Assembly: GCA_964425225.1 (NCBI GenBank)
Contig: CAYRMD010000019.1
Coordinates: forward strand, 1 to 64,000
DNA from: BPJU01 sp964425225
GTDB lineage: Bacteria > Planctomycetota > Planctomycetia > Pirellulales > Pirellulaceae
DNA: 64,000 bases
Direction of reading: 5' to 3'
Part shown: positions 1-9,344 of the stretch, one piece after another
How the letters are laid out: every line of letters begins with the position of its first letter
Numbering within the stretch: position 1 is the stretch's first letter
Notes under the pieces: model-generated
Databases searched by the model: none
What the model saw: only the letters and a program-made list of their open reading frames with translations
Told to the model about the DNA's origin: nothing
Program-made: the position numbers and the translations under genes

Positions 1-552
1 GACTTGTTAAAAGGTTCCGTACAATACGGGCGAATTATGCAGAGGTTCCTTTATTTGAGCGTCGGGTTGGGATTGAAAGCGTGTCCGCTCTGCTTCTATC
101 AGCGCTCGTTTGTAATGGGTACCTTGCTTGTCCTGGCAATGAGTTTTAGGCTGGAAGGCATTCGCTCTCCACGTGCTTGCCTCCGCGCTTCCCCACTGGT
201 AACAGCGGGATTTGGTGTAGCAGCGTTTCACAAATACCTGGTGTGCACCGGCAAACTGGAATGTCCACCGGGGCTACTCGGCCTTGGGGATGGTCCCAGT
301 CAGAGTGTGCTGGTCTTTGTGATCCTCGCAGTGGCATGTGCCGCCGGGCTGTGGAATTCCAGGTCAACATGGAACGTTCGCGTGGTTAGCGGCATCGTGC
401 TGGCATTGTTCTTGGAGCTACTTACAGCGTGGTCTGCTGTGGCGAGCGCTCCGCCACTGCCCAGACCACCTTCAAAGCCCTATGATCCCGTCCAACAACC
501 GCTCGACGGCTGCCGCGCACCGTATGTGCCGATTCAAGCTAGTGGCGGTTAA
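1..552 (+). CDS. dsbB: DsbB-type disulfide bond formation protein, 5' end cut or truncated
   Basis: Probable inner-membrane quinone-linked oxidase that re-oxidises a DsbA-like partner. Seen: a CPLC pair followed by the FYQR signature just after a short first membrane segment, further hydrophobic helices, and a periplasmic loop with a second cysteine pair (CTGKLEC) followed by a GLG...QS stretch typical of bacterial DsbB relatives. The frame is open to base 1, so the real start may lie outside the window; TTG at 4 and ATG at 37 are the internal candidates. From ATG 37 only about 13 residues precede CPLC, too few for a full first helix, so either the 5' end is off-window or the gene is shortened. 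The proline-rich C-terminal tail looks soluble. Family call fairly sure, completeness unsure. Confidence 0.7.
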   Translation, partial: DLLKGSVQYGRIMQRFLYLSVGLGLKACPLCFYQRSFVMGTLLVLAMSFRLEGIRSPRACLRASPLVTAGFGVAAFHKYLVCTGKLECPPGLLGLGDGPSQSVLVFVILAVACAAGLWNSRSTWNVRVVSGIVLALFLELLTAWSAVASAPPLPRPPSKPYDPVQQPLDGCRAPYVPIQASGG

Positions 553-581
553 AAGACCGCATCGCAGGGGATAGTGGTAGC

Positions 582-1430
582 ATGACGGAGCGTATGGAAC
601 TAGCCGTTCGACTGAGCAGCTTTATTGCCATATTGGTGTTGATGGCACTTTGGGAGCTGATTGCTCCTCGGAGACGACGCCAACTACAGCGGGGTATCGG
701 CTGGACTAACAACTGAGCACTGGCGGCACTCAACGTTCTTTTGGTACGCGTTCTGCTACCGGTTTCGGCAGTAGAAGCGGCCATTTGGGCAGAAAAACGA
801 CCCTGGGGACTGTTGAACTTAGTTGACTGGTCTCCAGCCGTGAAATTTTGCGTGGCGATCCTCATCTTGGATTTCGCGCTTTATCTACAGCATGTGCTGT
901 TTCATGCCGTGCCGCTCCTGTGGCGGCTTCACATGGTCCACCACGCGGATTTGGATTTCGACGTGACCACCGGCGTTCGTTTCCACTTCTTGGAAATCCT
1001 GCTTTCGGCATGGATCAAACTTGCCTTGGTGTTGCTGGTTGGCCCTCCGGCGGTCGGCATCGTGATCTTCGAAGTGCTCTTGAATGCTACTTCGACGTTC
1101 AATCACAGCAATGTGCGACTTTCCCAGTCGATTGATCGATTCTTGAGACTTTTTATCGTCACTCCAGATATGCATCGTGTGCATTATTCAATCGAAAGGC
1201 ACGAGCAAGATAGCAATTTCGGTTTCAACCTCCCCTGGTGGGATTTCTTATTCGGGACTTATCGGCCCCAACCCGAAGCAGGCCACGAAAATATGGTAAT
1301 CGGCGTAGCACACCTGCGTCTGGCGCATCAGGTAAGCCGACTGGATCGAATACTTCTCTTGCCGTTCTTGGTTCGCCCCGTCCGCAACGGCTCCTCCCCT
1401 ACAAACGGAAAGGGAGGCCGCGGAGTTTGA
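582..1430 (+). pseudogene. Sterol desaturase / fatty acid hydroxylase family gene interrupted by an in-frame TGA
   Basis: Integral membrane di-iron hydroxylase family. From ATG 582 the frame gives 44 codons (ending WTNN), then TGA at 714-716, and continues in the same frame to 1430. The join WTNN-stop-ALAALN matches the conserved family block where N-N is followed by a hydrophobic residue and ALN, so one codon (for example TTA to TGA) appears mutated. Downstream are the histidine boxes HVLFH (HX3H) and HMVHH (HX2HH). The third box reads HRVHY where the family usually has HRVHH, a possible loss of an iron ligand. DSNFG and WWDFLFGTY near the C-terminus are also typical. A restart at TTG 741 would lack the first helix. 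A sequencing error, a real pseudogene or readthrough are all possible; the altered His box favours decay. Confidence 0.8.
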
Positions 1431-2378
1431 CCCGTAAGGGGCGTTCCCATGCGAACGAAGCATGATTTTGGCCAGCGGCAACAAGCGCAAGCAGTCGTCA
1501 GCACGATCTCGTGCTATGCCTGACTTTGGCCGTTGAAAATCTAACCAAATAAAAGTGATTCAATCTCAAAGGCGCTGCGGTGCCAAGACACCGGAATGCG
1601 CTTCAATTGTGTACCTGCACCGGTGTATTTCGACAGAATCGATGGCTTGCCAAAGTGTTTTCGTGTTCGGCGCAGAGCGGCAAGCACGCGGATTGAAGGC
1701 TGTTTCCTTAGCACTTCGCCTAGGGCGTCGAGCTTGTTAGGCGCAATGCGAATCCACGTTGAGCGATGCGTTTGACTAGAAAAAACGTCAGCTTAACGAC
1801 CATAGCCTTGTTGCACAGCCCTGCTTAGACCGACTCGCTCAAGTCCCCCTGAGGACGGTTGGCATCTACGGCTGGGATAGGCTCTGCCAGTTGGTGTTGG
1901 CGCACATAACGGCAAAAGTCGTGGCGGGTTGAAAAAAAGAAGGTGACGATTTGCGTATGTACCCATGAGGTGACTCGCGTCGACAGCGATGGTACTAGCC
2001 GGTGACCGAGTACACGCTAGATCGATTGTTACCCATCGGTCCACACGATCACAGGAGAGGGATCCGACGCAAAAATGGCAGAAGTAGTATCGGGGCCATG
2101 TTACGGCCGCTTACATATGCACCACCCAAAAAATGTTGATTGCGCTTTTAAACAGAGCGGGCCGTGGCACTGCAATCATCTGGCGGCACACCGGCGCGCA
2201 GCACCGGTTTCTAAGCGGCCCTCGGTATTGGCTCGCGATCCAGGTTGGACACAGGTTGTCCAACCTGCTTGAGCGCTCGTCTTGCCAATGAGCCGGGGCA
2301 GATAGGATAACATGCATCAGCAAGGCGATTAAGGGTATTGACCGGGGCTTGCAAAAACGTGAGTAGGTTCGGGCTAGC
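1431..2378. other. Gene-free stretch with a weak copy of a palindromic repeat
   Basis: No open frame here has recognisable protein features. Around 1565-1740 a purine-rich arm (CAAAGGCGCTGCGGTGCCAAG) and a later pyrimidine arm (CCTTAGCACTTCGCC) resemble the two arms of the dispersed repeat seen more clearly at 50343, 55328 and 58415, so this may be an old diverged copy. The rest, including the space upstream of the WYL regulator, shows nothing else I can name. Confidence 0.35.
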
Positions 2379-3389
2379 ATGGCCAAGCCGGAACAGCGGT
2401 TGGTTCGACAGTGGTTATTGATTCGCGCACTGAGCACGCGGCCTGAAGGGGTAAGTGTCCAGCAATTAAGCCGAGAGTCGCAGGTTAGCGAAAAAACTAT
2501 CCGGCGCGATCTGCAGGTGCTGGCACGAGCTGGCTTTCCGTTAGCTGAGCAGACTGGTCCGCACGGAAAGAAATTGTGGAAGGTCCAAGATCTCACACTG
2601 CATCCGAGCATTCAATTCACGCTGGACGAAGCGCTGGCTATTTACGTGGGCTGGCGGCTGATGGATCCGCTGGCCGGTACGTATCTTTGGCAAGCATCGC
2701 GCCGTGCGCTGCAAAAGATCCGCTCGCTTCTTACGCCCACCGCGCTAGCGTATCTAGACCGCATGGCGGGGGTACTTTATCAAACAACGGTCGGTCAAGG
2801 TCAGTATGCGCATAAAGCCGAACTACTGGATGACCTGATGGTCGGGATCGAAGACCGACGCGTGGTGCGAGTCTGGTACCGTTCGGCGCGCGCTCGCCAA
2901 CCGGTAACCTACCGCTTGCAGCCGTATGCGATGGTTATGCATCGGAAGTCACTCTACCTGATTGCTCACAGCGAGCGCCATAACGAGGTGCGCCACTTTA
3001 AAGTGGACCGGTTGGAAAAAGTCGAATTGACGCGCGAACGTTTCGTACTACCGCGAGGATTCGATATCGAGCGGCATTTTTCTGGCAGCTTTGGCATTTT
3101 TCAGGCGCGGCGTCGTCCGATCCGAGTGCGGATACGTTTTAGCCCCGAAGCAGCTCGCTATGTGCAAGAGTCCCATTGGCACGAAACGCAACGATTCGAG
3201 AGCTGTTCCGATGGGGGGGTTATCCTCCAGCTTCGGTTGGCCGACACGACAGAAATCAAGTCGTGGGTATTGTCATTCGGAGCGCGCGCCGAGGTGCTCT
3301 CGCCACGTTCGTTTCGAGAGGAGGTGCAGCGCGAGATCGATGCAATGCGGCGAGTATACCCGATGCAGGCACCGAACGACGTGAATTAA
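2379..3389 (+). CDS. HTH/WYL-domain transcriptional regulator
   Basis: DNA-binding regulator of the DeoR-like HTH plus WYL type. Seen: winged HTH at about residues 10-60 (VSVQQLSRESQVSEKTIRRDL), a linker, a WYL core at about 150-225 (YRLQPYAMVMHRKSLYLIAH followed by RHFKVDRLEKV), and a C-terminal WCX-like extension to about 325 (WVLSFGARAEVLSP). The length of 336 residues is normal. WYL proteins often sense ligands or nucleic acid and several control CRISPR or other defence loci. Here the next gene, 190 bases downstream on the same strand, is a truncated Csb2, so it may be the surviving regulator of a lost CRISPR locus; that link is inference. The ATG at 2379 has no clear Shine-Dalgarno sequence. 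Confidence 0.88.
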   Translation: MAKPEQRLVRQWLLIRALSTRPEGVSVQQLSRESQVSEKTIRRDLQVLARAGFPLAEQTGPHGKKLWKVQDLTLHPSIQFTLDEALAIYVGWRLMDPLAGTYLWQASRRALQKIRSLLTPTALAYLDRMAGVLYQTTVGQGQYAHKAELLDDLMVGIEDRRVVRVWYRSARARQPVTYRLQPYAMVMHRKSLYLIAHSERHNEVRHFKVDRLEKVELTRERFVLPRGFDIERHFSGSFGIFQARRRPIRVRIRFSPEAARYVQESHWHETQRFESCSDGGVILQLRLADTTEIKSWVLSFGARAEVLSPRSFREEVQREIDAMRRVYPMQAPNDVN

Positions 3390-3579
3390 CGGGCAAATTG
3401 ACACTACTGTGTTCGAACGTTTGCCGGCCTCGGATCGTTTCGGTGCCCTCGTTTACGCAAGGTGGAGTTCAAGCTCGAAACGGTTGCAACAGGTACCATT
3501 GCCCGAAAAGGTTACGCGATGGCACAGCCGCGAGCCTAGCCGGAGTACCAATAGCAGCGTATTCCAATAAGGGTAGCCA

Positions 3580-4509
3580 ATGATGGCGCGGCGGACTGCT
3601 TCTGGCCAGCGGTGGGTTCACGCGGCCGTTGGATCACTGCCGAAGCTGTTTCGACTTCAGCCGTTCACGCCGGAATTTTCGAAACGTAACTCTTGGGAGA
3701 CCATGACCGTCAGCCGCATGCGTTCGCATTACTCGCCTGAGCTCGTTATCTTGCGGCAGGTAACCGGGGCTCGGGCCGGACTGACAGCTACTGCTATGCT
3801 CACCTGCCGACTGCGCCAGGTGATGCTGAGTCGATGTCGAAAACCCGTTCCTCCTTGGATCGCAGAATCAATGAAGACCCATGCTACCGGTGGCGGGTTT
3901 TCCGAACCGTTGGCGCTGGTGCCTCTGCCCCGTGTCAGCCGCCAGTGTGCCGACGGTCGTTTGATGGGTGTAGCGCTGGTCCTGCCATGCCAGGTGCCGT
4001 ATCACGAGGCTTTAGAGCATTTAACGGAATTGTTCTTCGAGTCGAATGGCGATCTGAAACGCCTTGAATTAAAGCTGGGCAAGCTTGGAAATTTTACCGT
4101 GATGTTGGACGACGGGACGCAGTTTCGACCGGCTCTTCGCGCCGAAACCTGGTGTGGTCCATCGCAACGTTGGGCCACAGTTACCCCCATTGGATTGGAA
4201 CGCGTTCCCCGAACCGCAGACCACTGGTATCAAGTCGAGCAACAAATAGCGCGGGCTTGTGGCCAAATTGGCCTGCCACGCCCAGCCCGGGTGATCGCAT
4301 CGGTTGCGCCCATACTGGTGGGCGTGCCCGATTGCCGACAAATGCCGCTTTTGACACGCCGCGGTGGAGGACCAATCCGACACGCACACGCTGTTCTCGA
4401 ATTTCCGCAGCCTGTCCAGGGACCTGTGCTCCTGGGACTCGGCCGCCATCGCGGTTACGGCTGGTGTTACCCCTTGCGTGACACGTACTGGGAAGGGCGC
4501 AGCATTTGA
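3580..4509 (+). pseudogene. csb2: Orphan C-terminal part of Csb2 (Cas5-Cas6-like, CRISPR type I-G/I-U)
   Basis: Residues from about 47 to the end follow the C-terminal half of the Csb2 family (GSU0054 type), the Cas5/Cas6-like crRNA-processing subunit of type I-G (formerly I-U) CRISPR effectors. Markers in order: PLALVPLPRVSRQCADGRL, GVALVLP, RPALRAETWCGPSQRWATVT, IARACGQIGLPRP, HAVLEFPQPVQGPVLLG and GRHRGYGWCYPL at the very end. Full Csb2 is roughly 450-550 residues; this one has 309, and the first 45 or so do not look like the family, so the N-terminal Cas5-like part is missing. No cas3, cas7, cas8, cas1, cas2 or repeat array lies beside it. The upstream neighbour is a WYL regulator. It is probably a locus remnant, although the surviving frame is intact for 310 codons. 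Confidence 0.75.
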
Positions 4510-4954
4510 TAACAAAACCGTAGCGACCTTCTATCGCGGAATAATCATCCCCGCACATCCTTCGACGCACCAACTCATCGTCAACGCCTGTGCACCATCC
4601 AAATCCTAGTACGAACCGATGATTCACCTATTAATCGAGTCCAGCTTCATCGACCTTCTGTTTTGCACGGTCTGTTTTACTATCGGTACCCGAAAAGTCG
4701 TGGCAGAGGTGGATGGGCACAAGTCAATGCCAAACATGCCTTACATCTTTGCGTGGGCTCCTCCTGCTGTTATGTCCCCAGAACGAACACTGCCCTTGGG
4801 CTCTTTGGACTTTTCGAGGGTGTGATTCTTATGGTCGCTCTAGAAAGAAATGGACAATAAGAGTTTGAGCGCTCGACGATATGTGCCGAGCTGTCATCCA
4901 GAACAACACGGCACGGAGGAACTACCTGCCGACCGACGAGGCCAAAGGCAGGCG
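4510..4954. other. Gene-free stretch after csb2
   Basis: About 445 bases between the csb2 remnant and the convergent end of sdhB. Two overlapping short frames (4619-4825 and 4663-4860) have no recognisable motif or convincing ribosome binding site. No direct repeats with CRISPR-like spacing are visible. Nothing else is supported. Confidence 0.4.
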
Positions 4955-5806
4955 CTATTTATCGAAAAATTTTTTCAGAGCGTAAAGCGTAGTTGCACGT
5001 CCTGCTAAAGCAATGGATCGTGTGAGTGGAATCTCTTTGGGACACACCGCCACACAGTTTTGCGCATTACCACATACGTGAACCCCACCGGGCCCCATAA
5101 GGGCTTCCAAGCGTTCTGCGGCATTATTCTTTCCCGTCGGATGCGAATTGAAGAGGATGGCTTGACTGATGGCATGAGCGCCAAGGAACGCTCTGTCAAA
5201 TGCCTGAATGCTCCGTCGCTCAAACTGTTCGTCGGTTTCTTCGGGCCAACGCACCAACTCAATTCGCGTATACTGAGGGCATGCTTCTAAGCAACAACCA
5301 CAGCTCATGCATTTGCTCAGTGGGTATGCGGCCTCCTGTGCCGCTTGCGATTGGCGTGGGCCAGGTCCGGTATCGTAGTAGCCATCAACGGGAATCCACG
5401 CTTTGACTCGTTCTAAAGCTCGAAACAATCGGCGGCGATCCACAACAAGATCACGGATGACCGGAAACTTACTCATCGGCTGCAATTCAATCTCGTAGGG
5501 ATTCTCCTCCAGAAGCCTGTCGATTAAGGCCGAGCAAGATTGGCGAACACGCCCGTTGATGACCATGGTGCAAGCACCACAGACTTCCTCCAGACAATTA
5601 CATTCCCAGGCTACCGGCGCTACTGGCTTACCTTCAGCGGTCCGCGGGTTCGCTGCAATCTTTTGCAACACGCTGATCACATTCATTTCCGGTTCATAAC
5701 GAACACGAAACCTCTGCCAATAGCTGGGCAGCCCAGGACCATCTTGGCGGAGGATTCGCACGTTGATCCATTCAGGGCGCTTACCGTTATGAGTCATCAC
5801 AGTCAC
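4955..5806 (-). CDS. sdhB: Succinate dehydrogenase / fumarate reductase iron-sulfur subunit
   Basis: Electron-transfer subunit of complex II, passing electrons from SdhA flavin to the membrane quinone site. Seen: N-terminal plant-ferredoxin-type [2Fe-2S] motif CNCLEEVCGAC with a later C (RQSC), then the ferredoxin-like C-terminal half with CMSCGCCLEACPQY and CGNAQNCVAVCPKEIPL, giving ligands for the [4Fe-4S] and [3Fe-4S] clusters. The length of 283 residues fits. It is the last gene of sdhCAB, 39 bases after sdhA. The GTG start at 5806 has AGGA just upstream; an ATG at 5797 (MTHNGK) is an alternative. Nothing unusual in the catalytic parts. Confidence 0.96.
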   Translation of the reverse strand: MTVMTHNGKRPEWINVRILRQDGPGLPSYWQRFRVRYEPEMNVISVLQKIAANPRTAEGKPVAPVAWECNCLEEVCGACTMVINGRVRQSCSALIDRLLEENPYEIELQPMSKFPVIRDLVVDRRRLFRALERVKAWIPVDGYYDTGPGPRQSQAAQEAAYPLSKCMSCGCCLEACPQYTRIELVRWPEETDEQFERRSIQAFDRAFLGAHAISQAILFNSHPTGKNNAAERLEALMGPGGVHVCGNAQNCVAVCPKEIPLTRSIALAGRATTLYALKKFFDK

Positions 5807-5845
5807 GATTCCTACATTGCAATACTTCCGAGGATAGACATTCGA

Positions 5846-7861
5846 CTATCGGGGAACGGCCGATTCGATAGTGCGGCGTTCGTCGGCCGATCGTTGTCCG
5901 TCCCCTGAACTCCGCCCGGTGCGCGTTTGGCGCTCGCGCCACACCTGTTCGATCAATTCAGCACCGGCCAATCCGTACAATCGTGGTCGTGGGGGAATCA
6001 GCGAGGTATCCACCTCTTCGTAATGGAGCACCACGCGTTGGGATTCCCAACGGGCAACTGTGGTTTTGAGCCAACGCCGTGTGTTTTGTTCGAATCGCTC
6101 ACACCACTGTTCGGCTTCGCGCCGTCTTTCTGCCGGGTCGGAAGCTTTTAATTCTGGCATGGCGAATTCGGGCTTGTAGTGAGCACCCCGGCATTCGTCG
6201 CGTGCCAAAGCGCCTTCCAGGATCGTCAATGCAATCGGAAACATATCGATTAGCGCCTTGGTGAACACGACATTTTGGTTGGTCCAGTTTCCCGTATCGG
6301 ACAGCGAGCAACGTTGTGCTCGTTCATACAGCTCTTTCACTTTGTCGATTGCTTCACGCAATTGATGGTTATATCGTACCACCGTGGCGTAACGGGTCAT
6401 GAGGTCTCCCAATTCTTGATGTAGCAGATATGGGTTTTCGCCGCCACCCGGCCGCCGCAAGAGCTCCTCATGCCGCCGTTGATGCTCGCGTACTGCTTGA
6501 TCGAACAGCGAACTGGGCCGCTCGGCTGCTGTCCCTTTCTGGGCTGCTAAATAGTTTTTGATTCCAGGGGCCACAATAAGGCCACTAAAAATACAGCTTA
6601 AAAGTGAATTGGCGCCCAGGCGATTGGCGCCATGGTACTGGTAATCGCATTCCCCGATGGCATAAAGTCCGGGAATATTGGTCAGATGGTTCCGAGGCGA
6701 ACCGATCAGAAGACCTCCGTCGGCTGACCGCTCATAGTCAACCCATAACCCGCCCATAGAATAGTGCACGGCAGGGAAAATCTTCATGGGTGTGGTACGA
6801 GGATCGACACCCTGGAATTTCTCATAGATCTCGAGAATACCGCCTAGTTTCCGGTCCAATTCGCGACGTGGAATGTGTGTTAAATCCAAATAGACACACA
6901 TTCGATCGTTTTCGACACTTAGACCTTCATTTACACAGATGTTGAAAATTTCCCGGGTTGCGATGTCGCGAGGCACTAAATTGCCATATTTTGGATAACG
7001 TTCTTCCAAAAAATAATAGCGCTCGCTCTCCGGAATATCGCGCGGATCCCGTGGATCTTGCGGTCGGCGCGGTACCCAAACGCGCCCCCCTTCACCGCGC
7101 GCCGACTCACTCATCAGTCGCAATTTGTCGGCACCGGGAATGGCCGTCGGATGTACCTGAATAAACTCACCGTTGGCATATCGGGCTCCCACCTGAAATG
7201 CCCGGCTGACAGCGCTTCCGGTGCAGCTCATCGACATCGTGCTGCGGCCGAAGATCAGTCCGCAGCCACCGGTTGCCAAGACGACGGCGTCTGCCGGGAA
7301 GGCACGGATTTCCATGGTTACTAAATCTTGACCGACGCAGCCACAGCAGACGCCATTTGAATCCAAAATGAGACCTAAAAAATCCCAGTATTCAAACATG
7401 CGGACCTTGCCGGCCACTTTCCAACGACGTACCTGTTCGTCCAACGCGTAGAGTAACTGCTGACCCGTCGTTGCGCCAGCAAAGGCTGTCCGCTTGTACA
7501 ACGTACCCCCAAAACGGCGCCGATCAATATAGCCTTCGGGTGTCCGATTAAACGGCACGCCCAACCGGTCCATCAAGTCGATAATACGCGGCCCCCAAAA
7601 CGCCATCTCCTTGACCGGCGGCTGGTGCTGGAGAAAATCTCCGCCGTAAACCGTGTCATCGAAATGCTTCCATTCTGAATCCCCTTCCTGACGCGTCAAT
7701 TCATTGACGCTGTTGATCCCTCCCTGGGCACAAACACTATGAGAGCGTTTGACAGGTGTCAAACTCATGAGATCAACATCGATGCCCAGTTCGGCCAATT
7801 TCATAGCGGCCGATAAGCCAGCCAGTCCGCCCCCGACCACCATGACGCGTTGTTGGGCCAT
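5846..7861 (-). CDS. sdhA: Succinate dehydrogenase / fumarate reductase flavoprotein subunit
   Basis: Catalytic subunit of complex II, oxidising succinate to fumarate with covalent FAD. Seen: N-terminal dinucleotide-binding VVGGGLAGLSAAMKLAE, the flavin-attachment region RSHSVCAQGGIN, active-site regions around FIQVHPTAIPG and SMGGLWVDYE, and HGANRLGANSLLSCIFSGL near the middle. The end carries the helical domain and a charged tail rich in R, E and S. Start set at ATG 7861 (MAQQRVMV) with AGGAG about 11 bases upstream; a GTG at 7873 would add four residues but sits right against that AGGAG. It lies between sdhC and sdhB in one operon. About 671 residues, slightly longer than the usual 580-640 because of the C-terminal extension. 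Confidence 0.96.
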   Translation of the reverse strand: MAQQRVMVVGGGLAGLSAAMKLAELGIDVDLMSLTPVKRSHSVCAQGGINSVNELTRQEGDSEWKHFDDTVYGGDFLQHQPPVKEMAFWGPRIIDLMDRLGVPFNRTPEGYIDRRRFGGTLYKRTAFAGATTGQQLLYALDEQVRRWKVAGKVRMFEYWDFLGLILDSNGVCCGCVGQDLVTMEIRAFPADAVVLATGGCGLIFGRSTMSMSCTGSAVSRAFQVGARYANGEFIQVHPTAIPGADKLRLMSESARGEGGRVWVPRRPQDPRDPRDIPESERYYFLEERYPKYGNLVPRDIATREIFNICVNEGLSVENDRMCVYLDLTHIPRRELDRKLGGILEIYEKFQGVDPRTTPMKIFPAVHYSMGGLWVDYERSADGGLLIGSPRNHLTNIPGLYAIGECDYQYHGANRLGANSLLSCIFSGLIVAPGIKNYLAAQKGTAAERPSSLFDQAVREHQRRHEELLRRPGGGENPYLLHQELGDLMTRYATVVRYNHQLREAIDKVKELYERAQRCSLSDTGNWTNQNVVFTKALIDMFPIALTILEGALARDECRGAHYKPEFAMPELKASDPAERRREAEQWCERFEQNTRRWLKTTVARWESQRVVLHYEEVDTSLIPPRPRLYGLAGAELIEQVWRERQTRTGRSSGDGQRSADERRTIESAVPR

Positions 7862-7989
7862 CGCTAGTTCCACTCCTGTGCGAAAAGAATTGATTGTTGC
7901 TGGTAAGGCGTTGTTGTCGGTAAGACGCTTCCGTACTCGGACCTCAGAACCACGATGTTCGCCAGCCTGAAAGCAACCGATTCTTTGTG

Positions 7990-8916
7990 CTACTCTCGTC
8001 TGTTGTCGTCACGGAGAATCGTCCCTTGCGGTTCGTTCGAAGAATGTGGAATTTGCTCTGTCGAACCGCTCGTTACATTCGGTGCCCGACGCTGGCTAGG
8101 CCTGGCTACTTTGTGATGCAAGTCAGACGGTCGAATCAGACCATCTTCCAGTCGTCGTTGCAACATTCGATCTTCCACAGCCCGCATGGCTTCCATCGCC
8201 TGTGGATCATCGGCGTCGACACGCAAGGCAAAACCGCTCCAAGCCCCAAGCCCCAAAAACAATACCAATAGACCGAATCCCCACGCAAACCAATCCGCTC
8301 GCCGTTGTGCCGCCGGAGATGTCCATAATCCCCAAGTAATCCCCATCGTCCAGAAGCCGTTCGCTAAATGGTAAACACAGGCCACAATTCCCACCAAATA
8401 AAAAACACTGACCCACACCGATTGTTGCATCGCGGCTGTGGCTGTCGTTGCCGCGTGAAACGGTGCAAACTGCCCTCCCCATGGATCGATCAACTGCCGC
8501 CATGCCTCGGCATGAATCCAGCCATGCATGTGAAAAACGTGCCACCCAATAAACAAAAAAGCGATAAGCCCTGTGGCCCGCTGCAGTGTATAACGAATAT
8601 TACTCACATACGGGTATGACCCCGGGTTGGGCTGTGATTCGCTAATGATCACCAAGCCATATAATCCATGAAACAATATGGGTATAAAGATAAACGTCCA
8701 TTCCAGGATCGGCAACAACGCGCCAAAACTATGGATTTGGTGCACCGCTGCTTGAAACGTCCCGGGGCCGTTCCAAATACTGGCATTCGTCAATAAATGG
8801 AACACCATGTAGGCGCCTACCGGCAACAAACCGGTCAGGGAGTGCAAACGACGTAATAGAAACTCGTGCCGCTGCCAAAACGAGAGCTTCTCCTCCACAG
8901 CCCAGCTCGGTTCCAT
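7990..8916 (-). CDS. sdhC: Succinate dehydrogenase cytochrome b558 subunit (single-chain type)
   Basis: Membrane anchor of complex II binding haem b and the quinone. Seen: five hydrophobic segments with conserved histidines, for example FLLRRLHSLTGLLPVGAYM, WTFIFIPILFHGLYGL, LFIGWHVFHMHG and YHLANGFWTMGITWG. The single-polypeptide anchor and the C-A-B gene order are those of the Bacillus/epsilonproteobacterial class. The last 75 or so residues form a polar, low-complexity tail (DPQAMEAMRAVEDRMLQRR onward) not needed for the anchor fold and probably cytoplasmic. First gene of the operon; the next gene sdhA starts about 130 bases downstream. ATG at 8916. Confidence 0.92.
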   Translation of the reverse strand: MEPSWAVEEKLSFWQRHEFLLRRLHSLTGLLPVGAYMVFHLLTNASIWNGPGTFQAAVHQIHSFGALLPILEWTFIFIPILFHGLYGLVIISESQPNPGSYPYVSNIRYTLQRATGLIAFLFIGWHVFHMHGWIHAEAWRQLIDPWGGQFAPFHAATTATAAMQQSVWVSVFYLVGIVACVYHLANGFWTMGITWGLWTSPAAQRRADWFAWGFGLLVLFLGLGAWSGFALRVDADDPQAMEAMRAVEDRMLQRRLEDGLIRPSDLHHKVARPSQRRAPNVTSGSTEQIPHSSNEPQGTILRDDNRRE

Positions 8917-9034
8917 GCCTCGGCCCTATCTGCAATGACCTAGCTAATCGTGACACCAAAAGTCGCCTCGAATTTCGTACCCTGGCTCCTTGCTCAGGTG
9001 GGATTCCCAGTTGGTATAAGCCGCCTGAAGCTAT

Positions 9035-9064
9035 ACTATAGAATTGTACGGTCGGCTTGGGCAA
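9035..9064 (-). promoter_or_regulatory. Candidate sigma-70 promoter for sdhCAB
   Basis: On the minus strand TTGCCC (9064-9059) and TATAGT (9040-9035) are separated by 18 bases, about 120 bases upstream of the sdhC start. The -10 is a good match and the -35 moderate. Position and strand fit an sdh promoter; this is prediction from consensus only. Confidence 0.4.
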
Positions 9065-9344
9065 CTGGGCGCTTGCGGCAGAATTGATCGAGCCATTGGC
9101 CGCCGAATTGGCAGAAACTGGCGGGGAGCAGTCCATTTTCGGAGTTGTTCACCTTGTCATAACCACTTCATCCGGGAAAACTTAAGTAGAGTTCTCACCG
9201 CACGAATCCTTGTGGTGCGCAAGTTGCAATGCAAACCCGTGATTTCCGTGGCAAGATAGAGAAAAGCGCGCTGTATCCTTCGGCTACCATTACAGGCCAT
9301 CCAGCCAAGGGGAACACCGATAGGTGGTTCAGGGAAAGGTAACA

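Noticed and set aside
582..1430. Selenocysteine or recoded TGA in the desaturase-family gene
   Set aside because: The position is hydrophobic in the family, no SECIS-like hairpin is evident after it, and TGA ends ordinary genes in this window.
4619..4860. Two short overlapping frames after csb2
   Set aside because: No motif, no good ribosome site, no visible conservation signal.
3390..4954. A CRISPR array near csb2
   Set aside because: No regularly spaced direct repeats are visible there.
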